From positions 1 to 64,000 of the forward strand of contig NZ_JACNMU010000010.1 of NCBI RefSeq assembly GCF_014901205.1: a stretch of DNA of 64,000 nt, given 5' to 3'. The notes beneath the pieces are model-generated. The model had not been told where the DNA came from. It was given only the letters and a program-made list of their open reading frames with translations, and did not search any database. The stretch is from Meridianimarinicoccus sp. MJW13. GTDB lineage: Bacteria; Pseudomonadota; Alphaproteobacteria; Rhodobacterales; Rhodobacteraceae. Shown piece after piece: positions 9,649 to 18,956 of this stretch. The stretch's first letter is position 1. Every line of letters starts with the position of its first letter. A program made the position numbers and the translations under genes.

Positions 9649-10158
9649 ATGAACGACGACGCCCCCGCACCCAATGGCGCTGCCCAGCAGACCCCGGTGA
9701 AGATGCAGGTCCTGGCCCAGTACATCCGGGACATGTCCTTTGAAAACATCGTGGCCCAGAAAGGCATCAACGGCGACGTGAAGCCGGACGTGCAGGTGCA
9801 GGTCAACCTGGATGCCAAGAAGCGCCCGGTGGACAACCAGTACGAAGTGCTGACCAAATTCACCGTCACCTCGAAAAACAAGGACGACCAGTCGGTTCTG
9901 TTCGCGCTTGAGCTGGAATACGGCGGCGTTTTCCACATCGAGGGCGTGCCCGAGCAGCAGCTGCACCCCTTCCTGCTGATCGAATGCCCGCGGATGCTGT
10001 TTCCCTATGTGCGCCGCATCGTGTCGGACGTGACCCGTGACGGGGGCTTCCCGCCGCTGAACCTGGACAACGTCGATTTCGTGGCGATCTACCGTCAGGA
10101 ACTGGCGCGTCGCGCCCAGGCCGAAGCCGAGGCCGCCCCGGCCACGCCGCAGGCCTGA
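9649..10158 (+). CDS. secB: Protein-export chaperone SecB
   Basis: SecB keeps secretory precursors unfolded and delivers them to SecA; the active form is a cytoplasmic tetramer. The 169-residue product matches the family over its whole length: VLAQYIRDMSFENI, then FALELEYGGVFHIEG, then IECPRMLFPYVRRIVSDVTR and the conserved GFPPLNLDNVDF. GGAG lies seven bases before the ATG. The C-terminal tail is alanine- and glutamate-rich. The gene converges on dnaQ, and one base separates the two stop codons. Confidence 0.96.
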   Translation: MNDDAPAPNGAAQQTPVKMQVLAQYIRDMSFENIVAQKGINGDVKPDVQVQVNLDAKKRPVDNQYEVLTKFTVTSKNKDDQSVLFALELEYGGVFHIEGVPEQQLHPFLLIECPRMLFPYVRRIVSDVTRDGGFPPLNLDNVDFVAIYRQELARRAQAEAEAAPATPQA

Positions 10159-10159
10159 T

Positions 10160-10870
10160 CTAGTCCTTTGTCTCGGCGGCGGGCAGGTACCGCCGCCAGA
10201 CCGCATCGTCGCCAAGGGCTTCGATGAATACCGAATGCGCTTGGGCTTCGGCCCCGGACAGGCGCGCGGGCAGGGGGTTGGGGCGCGGACGCGGACGCCA
10301 GTCTTCGCCGCCGCGCCGATCCGCACCGCCCCGGTTCTGCGCCAGCATGAACCCCGGCTGACGCCCCCCGATCAATTCCAGATAGACCTCGGCCAGAATT
10401 TCGCTGTCCAGCAGTGCGCCGTGCTTTTCGCGCGCCGAATTGTCGATCCCGAAGCGGCGGCACAGCGCATCCAGCGAGGCAGGCGAGCCCGGAAACTTCT
10501 TGCGCGCGATGGCCAGCGTGTCCAGCGCCTGCGACATGGGCAGGGTGCGCAGCCCGGCCCAGCCCAGCTCGGCGTTCAGGAATTTCATGTCGAACGAGGC
10601 GTTGTGGATGACCAGCGTGGCCTCCTGCACGAAGTCGAGAAATTCCTGTCCGACCCGTTCGAACACCGGCTTGTCGGCCAGGAATTCTTCACTGATTCCA
10701 TGCACTTCGAAAGCATCTTTGGGCATATCACGCTTGGGGTTGATGTATTGGTGATACACCCGCCCGGTCGGCATGTGGTTGAGCAGTTCGACACAGCCGA
10801 TTTCGACCAGGCGATGGCCTTCCGAAGGCTCGAAGCCAGTGGTTTCGGTGTCCAGAACGATCTCACGCAT
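10160..10870 (-). CDS. dnaQ: DNA polymerase III epsilon subunit (3'-5' proofreading exonuclease)
   Basis: The 236-residue DEDDh exonuclease has all three motifs: ExoI VLDTETTG (Asp7, Glu9), Exo[13 protein letters not shown] and Exo[18 protein letters not shown]. It proofreads within the polymerase III core. The start [12 protein letters not shown] at 10870 lies inside the end of coaE (8-base overlap), so translation is probably coupled. The C-terminal 45 residues are arginine- and proline-rich and are the likely linker to the alpha subunit. It is the last gene of the leftward maf-aroE-coaE-dnaQ group leading away from the proposed origin. Confidence 0.95.
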   Translation of the reverse strand: MREIVLDTETTGFEPSEGHRLVEIGCVELLNHMPTGRVYHQYINPKRDMPKDAFEVHGISEEFLADKPVFERVGQEFLDFVQEATLVIHNASFDMKFLNAELGWAGLRTLPMSQALDTLAIARKKFPGSPASLDALCRRFGIDNSAREKHGALLDSEILAEVYLELIGGRQPGFMLAQNRGGADRRGGEDWRPRPRPNPLPARLSGAEAQAHSVFIEALGDDAVWRRYLPAAETKD

Positions 10871-11453
10871 GGCGGTGCCCAATCTCCTGTAAAATCCGGT
10901 CCACATCCGCCTGCGCCTGCGCAAGGCTGGTGGAGCGAATAATGTAGTCCGCCCGTGCGCGCTTGTCCGCATCGGGCATCTGTTTGGCCAGAATGGCCTC
11001 GAACTGCGCCTCGGTCATGGTGCCGCGCGCCAGCACGCGGTCGCGCTGAACCGATGCGGGGGCCGAGACGACGGCCACTGCATCCATTTGCGCCTGGGTG
11101 CCGTTTTCGAACAGCAGCGGAATGTCGTAGACGGTGACCGGCGCGCTGCTGCGTGCGGCAAAGGCTGCGCGGTCGGCGGCCACAAGCGGATGCACGACCT
11201 TTTCGATACGGGCCAGCGCCGTGGGGTCGGCATCGATCCACGCCTTCAGCGCCGGGCGCGAGACCGCACCATCCACCACCGCCTCGGGATGCAGGGCCGC
11301 CAGGGGGGCCACCGCCGCGCCACCGGGCGCATACAGCCGATGCACCGCCGCATCCGCGTCCCAGACGTCACAGCCGGCATCGGCGAACATCTTCGCTGCC
11401 GTCGACTTGCCCATGCCGATCGATCCTGTCAGCCCCAGCCGAAACGCGCTCAC
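10863..11453 (-). CDS. coaE: Dephospho-CoA kinase
   Basis: CoaE phosphorylates the 3'-hydroxyl of dephospho-CoA in the last step of coenzyme A synthesis. The 196-residue protein has a P-loop [12 protein letters not shown] near residue 7, the [10 protein letters not shown] segment and the VVHPLV / YDIPLLFE motifs of the family. It overlaps aroE by four bases upstream and dnaQ by eight downstream. The order aroE-coaE-dnaQ is conserved in alphaproteobacteria. Confidence 0.95.
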   Translation of the reverse strand: MSAFRLGLTGSIGMGKSTAAKMFADAGCDVWDADAAVHRLYAPGGAAVAPLAALHPEAVVDGAVSRPALKAWIDADPTALARIEKVVHPLVAADRAAFAARSSAPVTVYDIPLLFENGTQAQMDAVAVVSAPASVQRDRVLARGTMTEAQFEAILAKQMPDADKRARADYIIRSTSLAQAQADVDRILQEIGHRHA

Positions 11454-12283
11454 GGTGCCAGAACCACGTCCCGCAGGGCGTCATCCACCAACGGGTTGGT
11501 CCCGAACCAGGCGTTGAAGCCCGGAACCGCCTGATGCAACAGCATCCCCAGCCCGTCGACAGTTTGCAGCCCGTGCTTGCGCGCCTCCTTCAAAAACGGT
11601 GTGTCCAACGGCACATAGACGATATCGGTCGCCAGAGCGCCCTTGGCGGCCCCGGCCAGAGACAGGGTGAAAGGCGGTTGTCCCTCCATCCCCAGCGAGG
11701 TCGTGTTGACCAGCGTATTGGCGCCCGCGGCGGCGGTTTCGGCCCGCTCCCAGTGGATGACGGTGACCTTGTCCCCGAAATGTTGGGCCAGCACTTCGGC
11801 CCGTGCGCGTGTGCGATTGGTCAACCGGATCTCGGGCACCCCTGCGGTCAGCAGCCCGTCAATAACCCCGCGCGCCGCGCCGCCAGCACCAAAAACTGCC
11901 GCTGGGCCGGCTTCGGGCCGCCAGTCAGGCGCATTCTGCTTCAAATTGGCGATGAACCCGTAGCCATCGCTATTGTCGGCATGGATCTTGCCATCCTTGA
12001 ACACCAGCGTGTTGGCCGCGCCCACCCGCGCCGCCCGGTCGCTGACTTCATCGGCCAGCGCCAGCGCCGCTTCCTTGTGCGGCAGGGTGACATTGCAGCC
12101 GACGAATCCCGCTTTGGGCAATGTGCGCAGTACGGTTTCCAGATCCTCGGGCGCCACGCCCATCGGCACGTAGTGCCCGCTGATGCCGAGGAAATTCAGC
12201 CAGTAACCATGCACGCGCGGCGACTTGGAATGCCCGATCGGCCAGCCGATGACACCTGCCAGGGGGATAGGGTCCGCACTCAT
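11450..12283 (-). CDS. aroE: Shikimate dehydrogenase (NADP+)
   Basis: AroE reduces 3-dehydroshikimate to shikimate in aromatic amino acid synthesis. The 277-residue protein has the substrate-binding segment [15 protein letters not shown], the catalytic lysine in [15 protein letters not shown] and the nucleotide-binding GAGGAARG. It overlaps maf and coaE by four bases at each end, which points to a tightly coupled operon. Confidence 0.95.
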   Translation of the reverse strand: MSADPIPLAGVIGWPIGHSKSPRVHGYWLNFLGISGHYVPMGVAPEDLETVLRTLPKAGFVGCNVTLPHKEAALALADEVSDRAARVGAANTLVFKDGKIHADNSDGYGFIANLKQNAPDWRPEAGPAAVFGAGGAARGVIDGLLTAGVPEIRLTNRTRARAEVLAQHFGDKVTVIHWERAETAAAGANTLVNTTSLGMEGQPPFTLSLAGAAKGALATDIVYVPLDTPFLKEARKHGLQTVDGLGMLLHQAVPGFNAWFGTNPLVDDALRDVVLAP

Positions 12284-12876
12284 CCTTCGATATCTCCTCG
12301 CAGGGTCAGGGTGTTCAGAAGCTCCAGCAGCGGCAGCCCCAGAACGTTGAAATAATCGCCCTGGATCCGGGAAAACAAGCGCACGCCTTCTTCTTCCAGC
12401 TTGTAGCCACCGACCGAATCACCCAGCCCCGGCCAGTTCCGATCCAGATAGCCCGCAAGGTAATCGTCCGAGAAGTCGCGCATGGTCAGCCGAACCATGC
12501 CGATGTGTCGCCAGATCGGCTGATTGTCGCGCACCAGCACTGCCGCCGACAGCAACCGATGGGTCTTGCCGCGCAGCTGGAGGAGTTGTTCGGCCGCAGT
12601 CTTGCGGTCGTTCGGCTTTCCAAGGACGCGACCGTCGAAATCCAGCACCTGATCGCTGCCCAGCACCAGCGCGCCGGGTCGTTTGTCACTGATCTTGCGC
12701 GCCTTCATTTCCGCCAGAAGATCGGCGATATCTCGGGGGGGGGCGCCCTCGGCTTCCATTGACGCGCGGATCGCACCTTCGTCCAGCCGGGGCTTTTCAA
12801 CCTCGAAGTCCAGTCCCGCCGCGGCCAGCATCGCCTGGCGCGTCGCCGAACCGGAAGCCAGTACAAATTTCTGCAT
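12280..12876 (-). CDS. maf: Maf-family nucleoside triphosphate pyrophosphatase
   Basis: Maf proteins hydrolyse non-canonical or selected NTPs (dTTP, UTP, m7GTP) to monophosphates. The 198-residue product has the family layout: [17 protein letters not shown] at the N-terminus (SATRQ instead of the more usual SPRR), the [10 protein letters not shown] acid motif near residue 72 and [14 protein letters not shown] near the end. It is the first gene left of the origin-like gap. No strong ribosome site precedes its ATG. A perfect DnaA box (12879-12887) lies two bases upstream of the start, so initiator binding could affect its expression. Confidence 0.9.
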   Translation of the reverse strand: MQKFVLASGSATRQAMLAAAGLDFEVEKPRLDEGAIRASMEAEGAPPRDIADLLAEMKARKISDKRPGALVLGSDQVLDFDGRVLGKPNDRKTAAEQLLQLRGKTHRLLSAAVLVRDNQPIWRHIGMVRLTMRDFSDDYLAGYLDRNWPGLGDSVGGYKLEEEGVRLFSRIQGDYFNVLGLPLLELLNTLTLRGDIEG

Positions 12877-12878
12877 CT

Positions 12879-12887
12879 TGTGGATAA
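12879..12887 (-). promoter_or_regulatory. DnaA box (perfect TTATCCACA)
   Basis: TGTGGATAA on the plus strand is an exact consensus DnaA box in minus orientation. It lies two bases upstream of the maf start codon at the left edge of the origin-like gap. Confidence 0.75.
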
Positions 12888-13062
12888 CTCTGTGTGGGAC
12901 TCTGCGGAGGGGCGGTGCATGGCGTCGGGACGAACCGGGACAGTTTCGGCAACCTCTCGCGCGGGGGGGATAAAGTCAAATCCACACCCACAGTCATCCA
13001 CGGTAGACAAGTTTTCCCATGACGATAGGTCAGCTTCGGTGACTCAGATACTATCCGCAAAC

Positions 13063-13071
13063 TTATCCACA
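13063..13071 (+). promoter_or_regulatory. DnaA box (perfect TTATCCACA)
   Basis: Exact consensus box in plus orientation. The weaker CTATCCGCA lies twelve bases to its left (13051-13059), and the AT-rich stretch 13101-13122 is about 30 bases to its right, which is a usual place for the unwinding element. Confidence 0.8.
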
Positions 13072-13284
13072 GGTTGCGTTTTAGCGTCGCCTTGCAAGTT
13101 GTTGTTTTTAAATATATTTTAGTTATCGACAGGACCAGAGATGGTTTCCGGACAGATTCTATTCACATGGAACAATCCTGTTGATAAACCCTTAATCCCC
13201 AATATCCCCTGTACTACCTACAACATCATCTTTTCTTTTCTCTTTCTTTATTGTTTTGAAGTGCTGCCAACCGAGGGAACGAAA

Positions 13285-13740
13285 ATGTCCGATCTGCTTG
13301 TCAACCTGTATCCGTGGACGAAATCCTTGCATGTGATCTCGGTGATCTCCTGGATGGCGGGTCTGTTCTATATGCCACGCCTTTTTGTCTATCACGTGGA
13401 GCGGGTGAGTGCGGCAGGGCCCGAGACGGTTGAAATCTTCCAGACCATGGAACGCAAGCTGCTGCGCTTCATCATGAACCCGGCCATGGTCGCCACTTGG
13501 ATCTTCGGTCTGGCTTTGGTGTTCACGCCGGGGATCGTCGACTGGGGCGCGTTCTGGCCCTACACCAAGGGTGCGGCCATCATTGCAATGACCTGGTTCC
13601 ACCACTGGTGCGGATACCGCCGGAAAGACTTTCTGGCGGGCAAGAACACGCGCACGGGCCGCGATTTCCGGCTGATGAACGAGGTTCCGACGGTCCTGAT
13701 GATCGTCATCGTCGTATCGGTGATCGCCCGCCCGTTCTGA
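13285..13740 (+). CDS. hemJ: HemJ, protoporphyrinogen IX oxidase
   Basis: HemJ oxidises protoporphyrinogen IX to protoporphyrin IX in haem and chlorophyll synthesis and is a membrane protein. The 151-residue product has four to five membrane helices. The N-terminal segment LYPWTKSLHVISVISWMAG carries the conserved histidine, FYMPRLFVYH the second conserved histidine, and a late arginine/lysine-rich loop follows. The ATG at 13285 has GAGGG seven bases upstream. The frame is open upstream through the origin-like gap, but that part has no homology. It is the first rightward gene from the origin. Confidence 0.9.
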   Translation: MSDLLVNLYPWTKSLHVISVISWMAGLFYMPRLFVYHVERVSAAGPETVEIFQTMERKLLRFIMNPAMVATWIFGLALVFTPGIVDWGAFWPYTKGAAIIAMTWFHHWCGYRRKDFLAGKNTRTGRDFRLMNEVPTVLMIVIVVSVIARPF

Positions 13741-13756
13741 CGACAATCCGGTCTCG

Positions 13757-13784
13757 TTGACTTCGAATTGCGAAAGTCTATATA
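13757..13784 (+). promoter_or_regulatory. Sigma-70-type promoter for rho
   Basis: TTGACT (13757-13762) and TATATA (13779-13784) are separated by 16 bases, close to the housekeeping consensus. The site begins 17 bases after the hemJ stop and would give rho a leader of about 85 bases. It suggests that rho, and perhaps mnmE onward, is transcribed independently of hemJ. Confidence 0.65.
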
Positions 13785-13840
13785 CGGATTATAGCGGGCG
13801 TCCGTCCGTTATTTTCCGACTGCCGCAAGTTGAGCTGAAC

Positions 13841-13857
13841 CGTGATCCCGGATCACG
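13841..13857. promoter_or_regulatory. Perfect dyad in the rho leader
   Basis: CGTGATCC, one central base and GGATCACG form a perfect 17-base palindrome, 18 bases before the rho ATG and just ahead of its GGAG ribosome site (13863). It lies downstream of the promoter. It could be an operator, or an RNA hairpin that controls rho translation. Rho autoregulation is known in E. coli, but this site has no established role. Confidence 0.45.
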
Positions 13858-13875
13858 AGCGCCGGAGCGCATTGT

Positions 13876-15159
13876 ATGAATATTGCCGTTTCCCAGGACC
13901 GGGTGAATCTCTCGGACCTCAAAGCAAAAAGCCCCACCGATCTGCTGGCGATGGCCGAGGAACTCGAAATCGAGAACGCCTCGACCATGCGCAAGGGCGA
14001 GATGATGTTCCAGATCCTGCGCGAACGCGCGGAGGATGGCTGGGAGATATCTGGCGATGGTGTTCTTGAAGTACTGCAGGACGGCTTTGGCTTCCTGAGA
14101 TCGCCCGAGGCCAACTATCTGCCGGGTCCCGATGACATCTACGTCTCTCCCGACATGATCCGCCAATGGTCGCTGCGCACCGGCGACACCATAGAAGGCG
14201 TCATCCAGTCGCCGCGGGACAATGAACGCTATTTCGCGCTGACCAAGGTCACGAAGATCAACTTCGAAGCGCCCGAGCGCGCGCGTCACAAGATCGCCTT
14301 CGACAACCTGACGCCGCTGTACCCGGACGAACGCCTGAACATGGAGATCGAGGATCCCACCATCAAGGATCGATCTGCACGGATCATCGATCTGGTGGCC
14401 CCGATCGGGAAAGGCCAGCGCTCGCTCATCGTCGCGCCGCCACGGACCGGTAAGACGGTTCTGTTGCAGAACATCGCCGCGTCGATCGCCCGCAATCACC
14501 CTGAGTGCTACCTGATCGTCCTGCTGATCGACGAGCGGCCGGAAGAAGTGACCGACATGCAGCGCTCGGTGAAGGGCGAGGTCGTCTCCTCGACCTTTGA
14601 CGAGCCTGCCTCGCGCCACGTCGGTGTGTCCGAGATGGTCATCGAAAAGGCCAAACGCCTGGTCGAGCACAAGCGCGACGTGGTGATCCTGCTGGATTCG
14701 ATCACCCGCCTGGGCCGCGCCTACAACACCACTGTGCCGTCCTCAGGCAAGGTCCTGACCGGCGGTGTGGATGCCAATGCCCTGCAGCGGCCCAAGCGCT
14801 TCTTCGGCGCCGCACGGAACATCGAGGAAGGCGGGTCGCTGACCATCATCGCGACCGCGCTGATCGATACCGGATCGCGCATGGACGAGGTCATTTTCGA
14901 GGAATTCAAAGGCACCGGTAACTCGGAAATTGTTCTTGACAGGAAAGTCGCCGACAAGCGCGTCTTCCCGGCAATGGACATTCTCAAGTCCGGAACCCGG
15001 AAAGAGGATCTGCTGGTCGACAAGATCAACCTGCAGAAAACCTATGTCCTGCGCCGTATCCTGAACCCGATGGGCACCACCGATGCCATCGAGTTCCTGA
15101 TCTCCAAGCTGAAACAAACCAAGTCGAATTCAGAGTTCTTTGACTCCATGAACTCTTGA
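13876..15159 (+). CDS. rho: Transcription termination factor Rho
   Basis: Rho is the hexameric RNA helicase that ends transcription of untranslated RNA. The 427-residue protein has the N-terminal Rho domain ([20 protein letters not shown]), the cold-shock-like RNA-binding domain with [19 protein letters not shown] (about residues 60-115), P-loop APPRTGKTV at 187-195, Walker [12 protein letters not shown], and the Q- and R-loop segments TGGVDANAL and [14 protein letters not shown] precedes the ATG by nine bases. It lies 20 bases upstream of mnmE. Confidence 0.97.
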   Translation: MNIAVSQDRVNLSDLKAKSPTDLLAMAEELEIENASTMRKGEMMFQILRERAEDGWEISGDGVLEVLQDGFGFLRSPEANYLPGPDDIYVSPDMIRQWSLRTGDTIEGVIQSPRDNERYFALTKVTKINFEAPERARHKIAFDNLTPLYPDERLNMEIEDPTIKDRSARIIDLVAPIGKGQRSLIVAPPRTGKTVLLQNIAASIARNHPECYLIVLLIDERPEEVTDMQRSVKGEVVSSTFDEPASRHVGVSEMVIEKAKRLVEHKRDVVILLDSITRLGRAYNTTVPSSGKVLTGGVDANALQRPKRFFGAARNIEEGGSLTIIATALIDTGSRMDEVIFEEFKGTGNSEIVLDRKVADKRVFPAMDILKSGTRKEDLLVDKINLQKTYVLRRILNPMGTTDAIEFLISKLKQTKSNSEFFDSMNS

Positions 15160-15178
15160 TATTGTGTAGGTTTGCGCA

Positions 15179-16465
15179 ATGGACACCATATATGCCCTTG
15201 CCACGGCACAGGGCAAAGCGGGTGTCGCGGTTGTCCGGGTATCGGGGCCGCACGCCCATGATGCAGTAAAGGCCCTTTGCGGTCGTGTGCCGGATCCCCG
15301 GCGCGCAACGCTGTGCGACCTGCGCGATGCCGATGGCGGCCTGATTGATTCCGCCCTGATCCTGACATTTGCCAAAGGCGCATCGTTCACTGGGGAGACA
15401 TCTGCCGAGTTTCAGGTGCATGGCTCCCGCGCGACGGTTGCAGCCCTGTTGCAAGTGCTGTCGCATCTTCCGGGTCTGCGGCTGGCCGAGCCGGGAGAGT
15501 TCACCCGCCGCGCACTGGAAAACGGGCAACTTGATCTTACCGAGGTCGAAGGTCTGGCCGACCTGATCGACGCCGAAACCGAAGCTCAGCGAAAACAAGC
15601 GTTGCGCGTTCTATCCGGGGCTTTGGGTCAAAAGACGGAAAGCTGGCGGCAAGACTTGATCCGGGCCATGGCGCTTTTGGAAGTCACCATCGACTTTGCC
15701 GACGAAGAGGTGCCAGTGGATGTGACGCCGGAAGTCACGGCGTTGTTGCGGGACGTGACCGAAAGCCTTTCTCGTGAAATCTCCGGATTCCAGGCGGCCG
15801 AACGTATCCGCGACGGGTTCGAGGTTGCCATCGTTGGTCCGCCCAACATCGGCAAGTCCACACTTCTGAACACGCTTGCGGGCCGGGATGCTGCGATCAC
15901 TTCGGATATTGCTGGCACCACGCGTGATGTGATCGAAGTGCGCATGGATGTGGGTGGTCTGCCTGTAACGTTCCTTGATACCGCCGGATTGCGCGAAACC
16001 GAAGACGTGGTCGAGGGGTTGGGGATCGAACGCGCGGTGTCGCGTGCCAACCAGGCAGACCTGCGCATCGTGCTGACGGACGGCGCAGTTCCATTTGGGG
16101 TATCGATCGGCACGGACGATCTTGTGTTGCTCGGAAAATCCGATCTTGTGGCAAAAAGCGGTCAGGGAATCTCTGGCAAGACGGGGGAAGGGGTCTCGGC
16201 CTTGTTGTCCCATGTGCAGGAGCGTCTGCAGGCGCGCGCAAGCACTGCTGGCTTGGCCGTGCAAGAACGCCACCGTCAAGCCATGACTCGCGCGCGTGAG
16301 GTTTTGGAATCGGCACTCGATGCGCTAGAGATGGGCCACCGCCCGACCGAACTGGCCGTCGAGGATATCCGGCGCGCGGTCGTGACACTGGATGCTCTGG
16401 TTGGTCGCATTGATGTAGAGAACGTGCTGGATGAGATCTTCAGCAGTTTCTGTCTGGGGAAATGA
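15179..16465 (+). CDS. mnmE: tRNA modification GTPase MnmE (TrmE)
   Basis: With MnmG, MnmE makes the 5-carboxymethylaminomethyl modification at the wobble uridine of some tRNAs. The 428-residue protein has the folate-binding N-domain ([10 protein letters not shown]), G1 GPPNIGKST at about 220-228, [16 protein letters not shown] and the essential C-terminal cysteine in FCLGK. The usual NKxD G4 motif reads GKSD here. The tetrahydrofolate and helical domains are intact and the length is near the family norm (about 430-450). Its stop overlaps the mnmG start by four bases, so the two partners are translationally coupled. Confidence 0.95.
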   Translation: MDTIYALATAQGKAGVAVVRVSGPHAHDAVKALCGRVPDPRRATLCDLRDADGGLIDSALILTFAKGASFTGETSAEFQVHGSRATVAALLQVLSHLPGLRLAEPGEFTRRALENGQLDLTEVEGLADLIDAETEAQRKQALRVLSGALGQKTESWRQDLIRAMALLEVTIDFADEEVPVDVTPEVTALLRDVTESLSREISGFQAAERIRDGFEVAIVGPPNIGKSTLLNTLAGRDAAITSDIAGTTRDVIEVRMDVGGLPVTFLDTAGLRETEDVVEGLGIERAVSRANQADLRIVLTDGAVPFGVSIGTDDLVLLGKSDLVAKSGQGISGKTGEGVSALLSHVQERLQARASTAGLAVQERHRQAMTRAREVLESALDALEMGHRPTELAVEDIRRAVVTLDALVGRIDVENVLDEIFSSFCLGK

Positions 16466-18345
16466 CGATGTTTCACGTGAAACATGACAGCTTCGACGTG
16501 GTGGTGGTTGGTGGTGGGCACGCGGGTTGCGAGGCTGCTCATGCCGCAGCGCGCCTGGGTGTTCGTGTTGCCCTGGTAACCTTGGATACCAGCAAAATCG
16601 GCGTGATGTCCTGCAACCCAGCCATTGGCGGGCTTGGGAAGGGTCATCTGGTCCGCGAAATCGATGCCATGGATGGCATCATGAGCCCAGTGGCCGACAA
16701 GGCCGGGATCCAGTTTCGGCTTTTGAACCGCCGCAAGGGTCCTGCAGTTCAGGGACCAAGAGCACAGTCGGATCGCAAGATCTATCGTGACACCATGCAA
16801 AGGATGCTGGCTGCGGTACCAAATCTGTCGGTTATCGGTGCGGAAGTCACTGACATTGCGGTTGATGCGGGCCAAGTGACAGGTGCGGTGCTTGGCGATG
16901 GGAGCATTGTCCCGTCAAAAGCCGTTGTCATTACCACCGGCACCTTTCTTCGGGGTGTTGTGCATATTGGCGATACGTCCTATCCGGCTGGCCGTATGGG
17001 CGAGGACCCCTCCAACAAGTTGGCAGCCCGGTTTGCCGATATGGGTCTACCACTGGGCCGGTTGAAAACCGGGACACCACCGCGACTGGACGGGCGCACA
17101 ATAAATTGGGCGGTCCTAGAGGATCAGCCCGGCGATGATGACCCCACGTTCTTCTCGTTTCTGACGAAATCGACCCATACGCGACAGGTCAGCTGCGGAA
17201 TTACGCACACAAACACGCGCACACACGAGATCATCGAGAAAAACCTCAGCCGGTCTGCGATGTACGGCGGCCATATCGAAGGGGTGGGTCCCCGATACTG
17301 CCCCTCGATCGAGGACAAGGTGGTCCGCTTCGCTGATAAGGACAGCCACCAGGTATTTCTTGAGCCGGAAGGGCTGGACGATCCCACAGTCTATCCGAAT
17401 GGCATTTCGACCTCCTTGCCCGAAGATGTTCAAAGGGCTTACGTTCGCTCGATTGTCGGTCTTGAGAGCGTCCAAATCCTGCAACCCGGCTATGCCATAG
17501 AATATGATTACGTTGATCCCAGGGCGTTGAACCTGAACCTTGAATTGCGGGAGCAACCGGGACTCTATCTGGCGGGTCAGATCAATGGCACGACCGGGTA
17601 TGAAGAGGCGGCGGCACAAGGCCTAGTGGCTGGTCTGAACGCGGCCCGACATGCTGTTGGGGAAGAGGGCGTGACCTTCCAGCGCTCCAACTCGTACATC
17701 GGCGTTATGATCGACGATCTGACAACCAGAGGCGTCGCAGAACCGTATCGCATGTTCACGTCGCGGGCGGAATTCCGTTTGTCCCTGCGAGCCGACAATG
17801 CGGATCAGCGTCTAACTCCAATGGGTTTGGGCCTTGGGTGTGTTGGAGAGACGCGGAAGGCAGCGTTCCAGCAAAAGATGGATGCCCTGGAAGCTGGGCG
17901 CAAAGCCCTTGAGTCTGAAGACTGGACCCCGCGTGAAATCACATCGGCGGGCATCAAGGTTGCGGCTGATGGCGGTCGTCGGACCAGTTGGGATCTTCTG
18001 TCCTTTCCGAACGCTTCTTTTGACAACATCCTTGAGCTGAACCCAACCCACGAGGGCATGGACCCGGAAGTTCAGGTTCAGCTTTGGCGAGATGCGCTCT
18101 ATTCGAAGTATCTGGACCGTCAAGCGCGGGATGTGGCGCTGTTGAAACGGGATGAAGCGGTGAAAATCCCGACCGACTTCGACTATGACGGAATTTCCGG
18201 CCTTTCAAACGAGTTGAAAACAAAACTCAACAAGAGCCGCCCGGCGTCCATGGCGCAAGCGGCGCGTCTGGAGGGGATGACTCCGGCAGCCTTGTCGCTG
18301 TTGTTGGTTCGGTTGCGTCCGGCGCGGCAGGAGAAACGGGCGTGA
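16462..18345 (+). CDS. mnmG: tRNA uridine-5-carboxymethylaminomethyl modification enzyme MnmG (GidA)
   Basis: MnmG is the FAD-dependent partner of MnmE. The 627-residue protein starts with MTMFHVKH, whose DNA is a parS site, followed by the dinucleotide fold [14 protein letters not shown] (residues 13-26). Family landmarks are [31 protein letters not shown], the RYCPSIEDK region and the C-terminal helical domain ending in [12 protein letters not shown]. Codons here use more A and T than in neighbouring genes. It overlaps mnmE by four bases and rsmG by four bases. Confidence 0.97.
   Translation: MTMFHVKHDSFDVVVVGGGHAGCEAAHAAARLGVRVALVTLDTSKIGVMSCNPAIGGLGKGHLVREIDAMDGIMSPVADKAGIQFRLLNRRKGPAVQGPRAQSDRKIYRDTMQRMLAAVPNLSVIGAEVTDIAVDAGQVTGAVLGDGSIVPSKAVVITTGTFLRGVVHIGDTSYPAGRMGEDPSNKLAARFADMGLPLGRLKTGTPPRLDGRTINWAVLEDQPGDDDPTFFSFLTKSTHTRQVSCGITHTNTRTHEIIEKNLSRSAMYGGHIEGVGPRYCPSIEDKVVRFADKDSHQVFLEPEGLDDPTVYPNGISTSLPEDVQRAYVRSIVGLESVQILQPGYAIEYDYVDPRALNLNLELREQPGLYLAGQINGTTGYEEAAAQGLVAGLNAARHAVGEEGVTFQRSNSYIGVMIDDLTTRGVAEPYRMFTSRAEFRLSLRADNADQRLTPMGLGLGCVGETRKAAFQQKMDALEAGRKALESEDWTPREITSAGIKVAADGGRRTSWDLLSFPNASFDNILELNPTHEGMDPEVQVQLWRDALYSKYLDRQARDVALLKRDEAVKIPTDFDYDGISGLSNELKTKLNKSRPASMAQAARLEGMTPAALSLLLVRLRPARQEKRA
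16469..16484. promoter_or_regulatory. parS centromere site 1
   Basis: A perfect TGTTTCACGTGAAACA palindrome, the ParB-binding site, sits at codons 3-8 of mnmG and encodes FHVKH. It is about 3.4 kb from the origin-like gap and 3.3 kb from parB. Confidence 0.95.
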
Positions 18346-18956
18346 CTCACAGCCTCCCGGGTCTCGATGTTTCACGTGAAACACTTGAGAAGCTGTCCGC
18401 CTATGCGGATTTGGTGAGGAAATGGACGCGAAAGATCAATCTCGTGTCACAGAAATCACTGATTCTGCTGTGGGACCGCCATATTGTCGACTCTGCCCAG
18501 GTCTTTTCTGCCGTTGCCCCCACGGGGGGGAGTTGGGTTGATTTGGGGAGTGGTGGTGGGTTTCCGGGCGCTGTGGTGGCAATCTTGGCGCAAGAACTCA
18601 CACCTGACCTAGTTTTGACCTGCATCGAAAGCGACCAACGCAAGGCAGCCTTCCTGCGCACTGTTTCACGTGAAACATCAACGCCCTTCTCGGTGCTGGA
18701 TGCGCGCATCGAGGCTGTCCCCCCACAGGACGCTCAGTATCTCAGTGCCCGTGCCCTGGCCCCCCTGACAGATCTGTTGGGGTTTGCAGAACGGCATCTT
18801 GCAAATGATGGTACCGCCATATTTCCAAAAGGCGCACGCCATGCAGAAGAACTGGCAGAGGCCCGAAAGCACTGGCAGTTCGACGTGCAAGAGATTACCA
18901 GTTTGACAGATGCCCAAGCAGTTTTGTTCAAGATCGGAGCCCCGAGACGTGTCTGA
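18342..18956 (+). CDS. rsmG: 16S rRNA (guanine-N7) methyltransferase RsmG (GidB)
   Basis: RsmG methylates G527 of 16S rRNA using S-adenosylmethionine. The 204-residue protein starts with GTG inside the mnmG stop, with GGAG upstream. Motifs: [22 protein letters not shown], the SAM-binding [11 protein letters not shown] (about residues 67-77), and [18 protein letters not shown]. Two perfect parS sites lie inside the gene and both encode VSRET. Loss of RsmG is known to give low-level streptomycin resistance. It overlaps the start of parA. Confidence 0.95.
   Translation: MTHSLPGLDVSRETLEKLSAYADLVRKWTRKINLVSQKSLILLWDRHIVDSAQVFSAVAPTGGSWVDLGSGGGFPGAVVAILAQELTPDLVLTCIESDQRKAAFLRTVSRETSTPFSVLDARIEAVPPQDAQYLSARALAPLTDLLGFAERHLANDGTAIFPKGARHAEELAEARKHWQFDVQEITSLTDAQAVLFKIGAPRRV
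18368..18383. promoter_or_regulatory. parS centromere site 2
   Basis: Perfect TGTTTCACGTGAAACA near the 5' end of rsmG, coding for VSRET within the protein. Confidence 0.95.
18662..18677. promoter_or_regulatory. parS centromere site 3
   Basis: Perfect TGTTTCACGTGAAACA, 294 bases after site 2, again in the frame that gives VSRET. With sites 1 and 2 it makes a 2.2-kb centromere cluster just before parAB. Confidence 0.95.

Larger units (their letters stand above)
12877..13284. other. Putative chromosomal replication origin (oriC)
   Basis: This 408-base gap between divergent maf and hemJ has no convincing gene. It has two perfect DnaA boxes (12879-12887 minus, 13063-13071 plus) and near matches with one mismatch at 13123-13131 (TTATCGACA), 13159-13167 (CTATTCACA) and 13179-13187 (minus). 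An AT-rich stretch lies at 13101-13122 and a pyrimidine-rich one at 13228-13256. Three GANTC sites, the CcrM methylation target, are at 12898, 13041 and 13155. Genes on both sides point away from the gap, as expected at an origin, and parAB/parS are close by. Caulobacter oriC lies in the same gene neighbourhood. Confidence 0.75.

Noticed and set aside
13141-13284. Open frame through the origin-like gap leading into hemJ
   Set aside because: No homology before residue 1 of HemJ, the ribosome site is at 13273, and the stretch contains DnaA-box-like sites.
18910-18948. ATG at 18910 as the parA start
   Set aside because: No ribosome site, whereas the GTG at 18949 has GGAG nine bases upstream.
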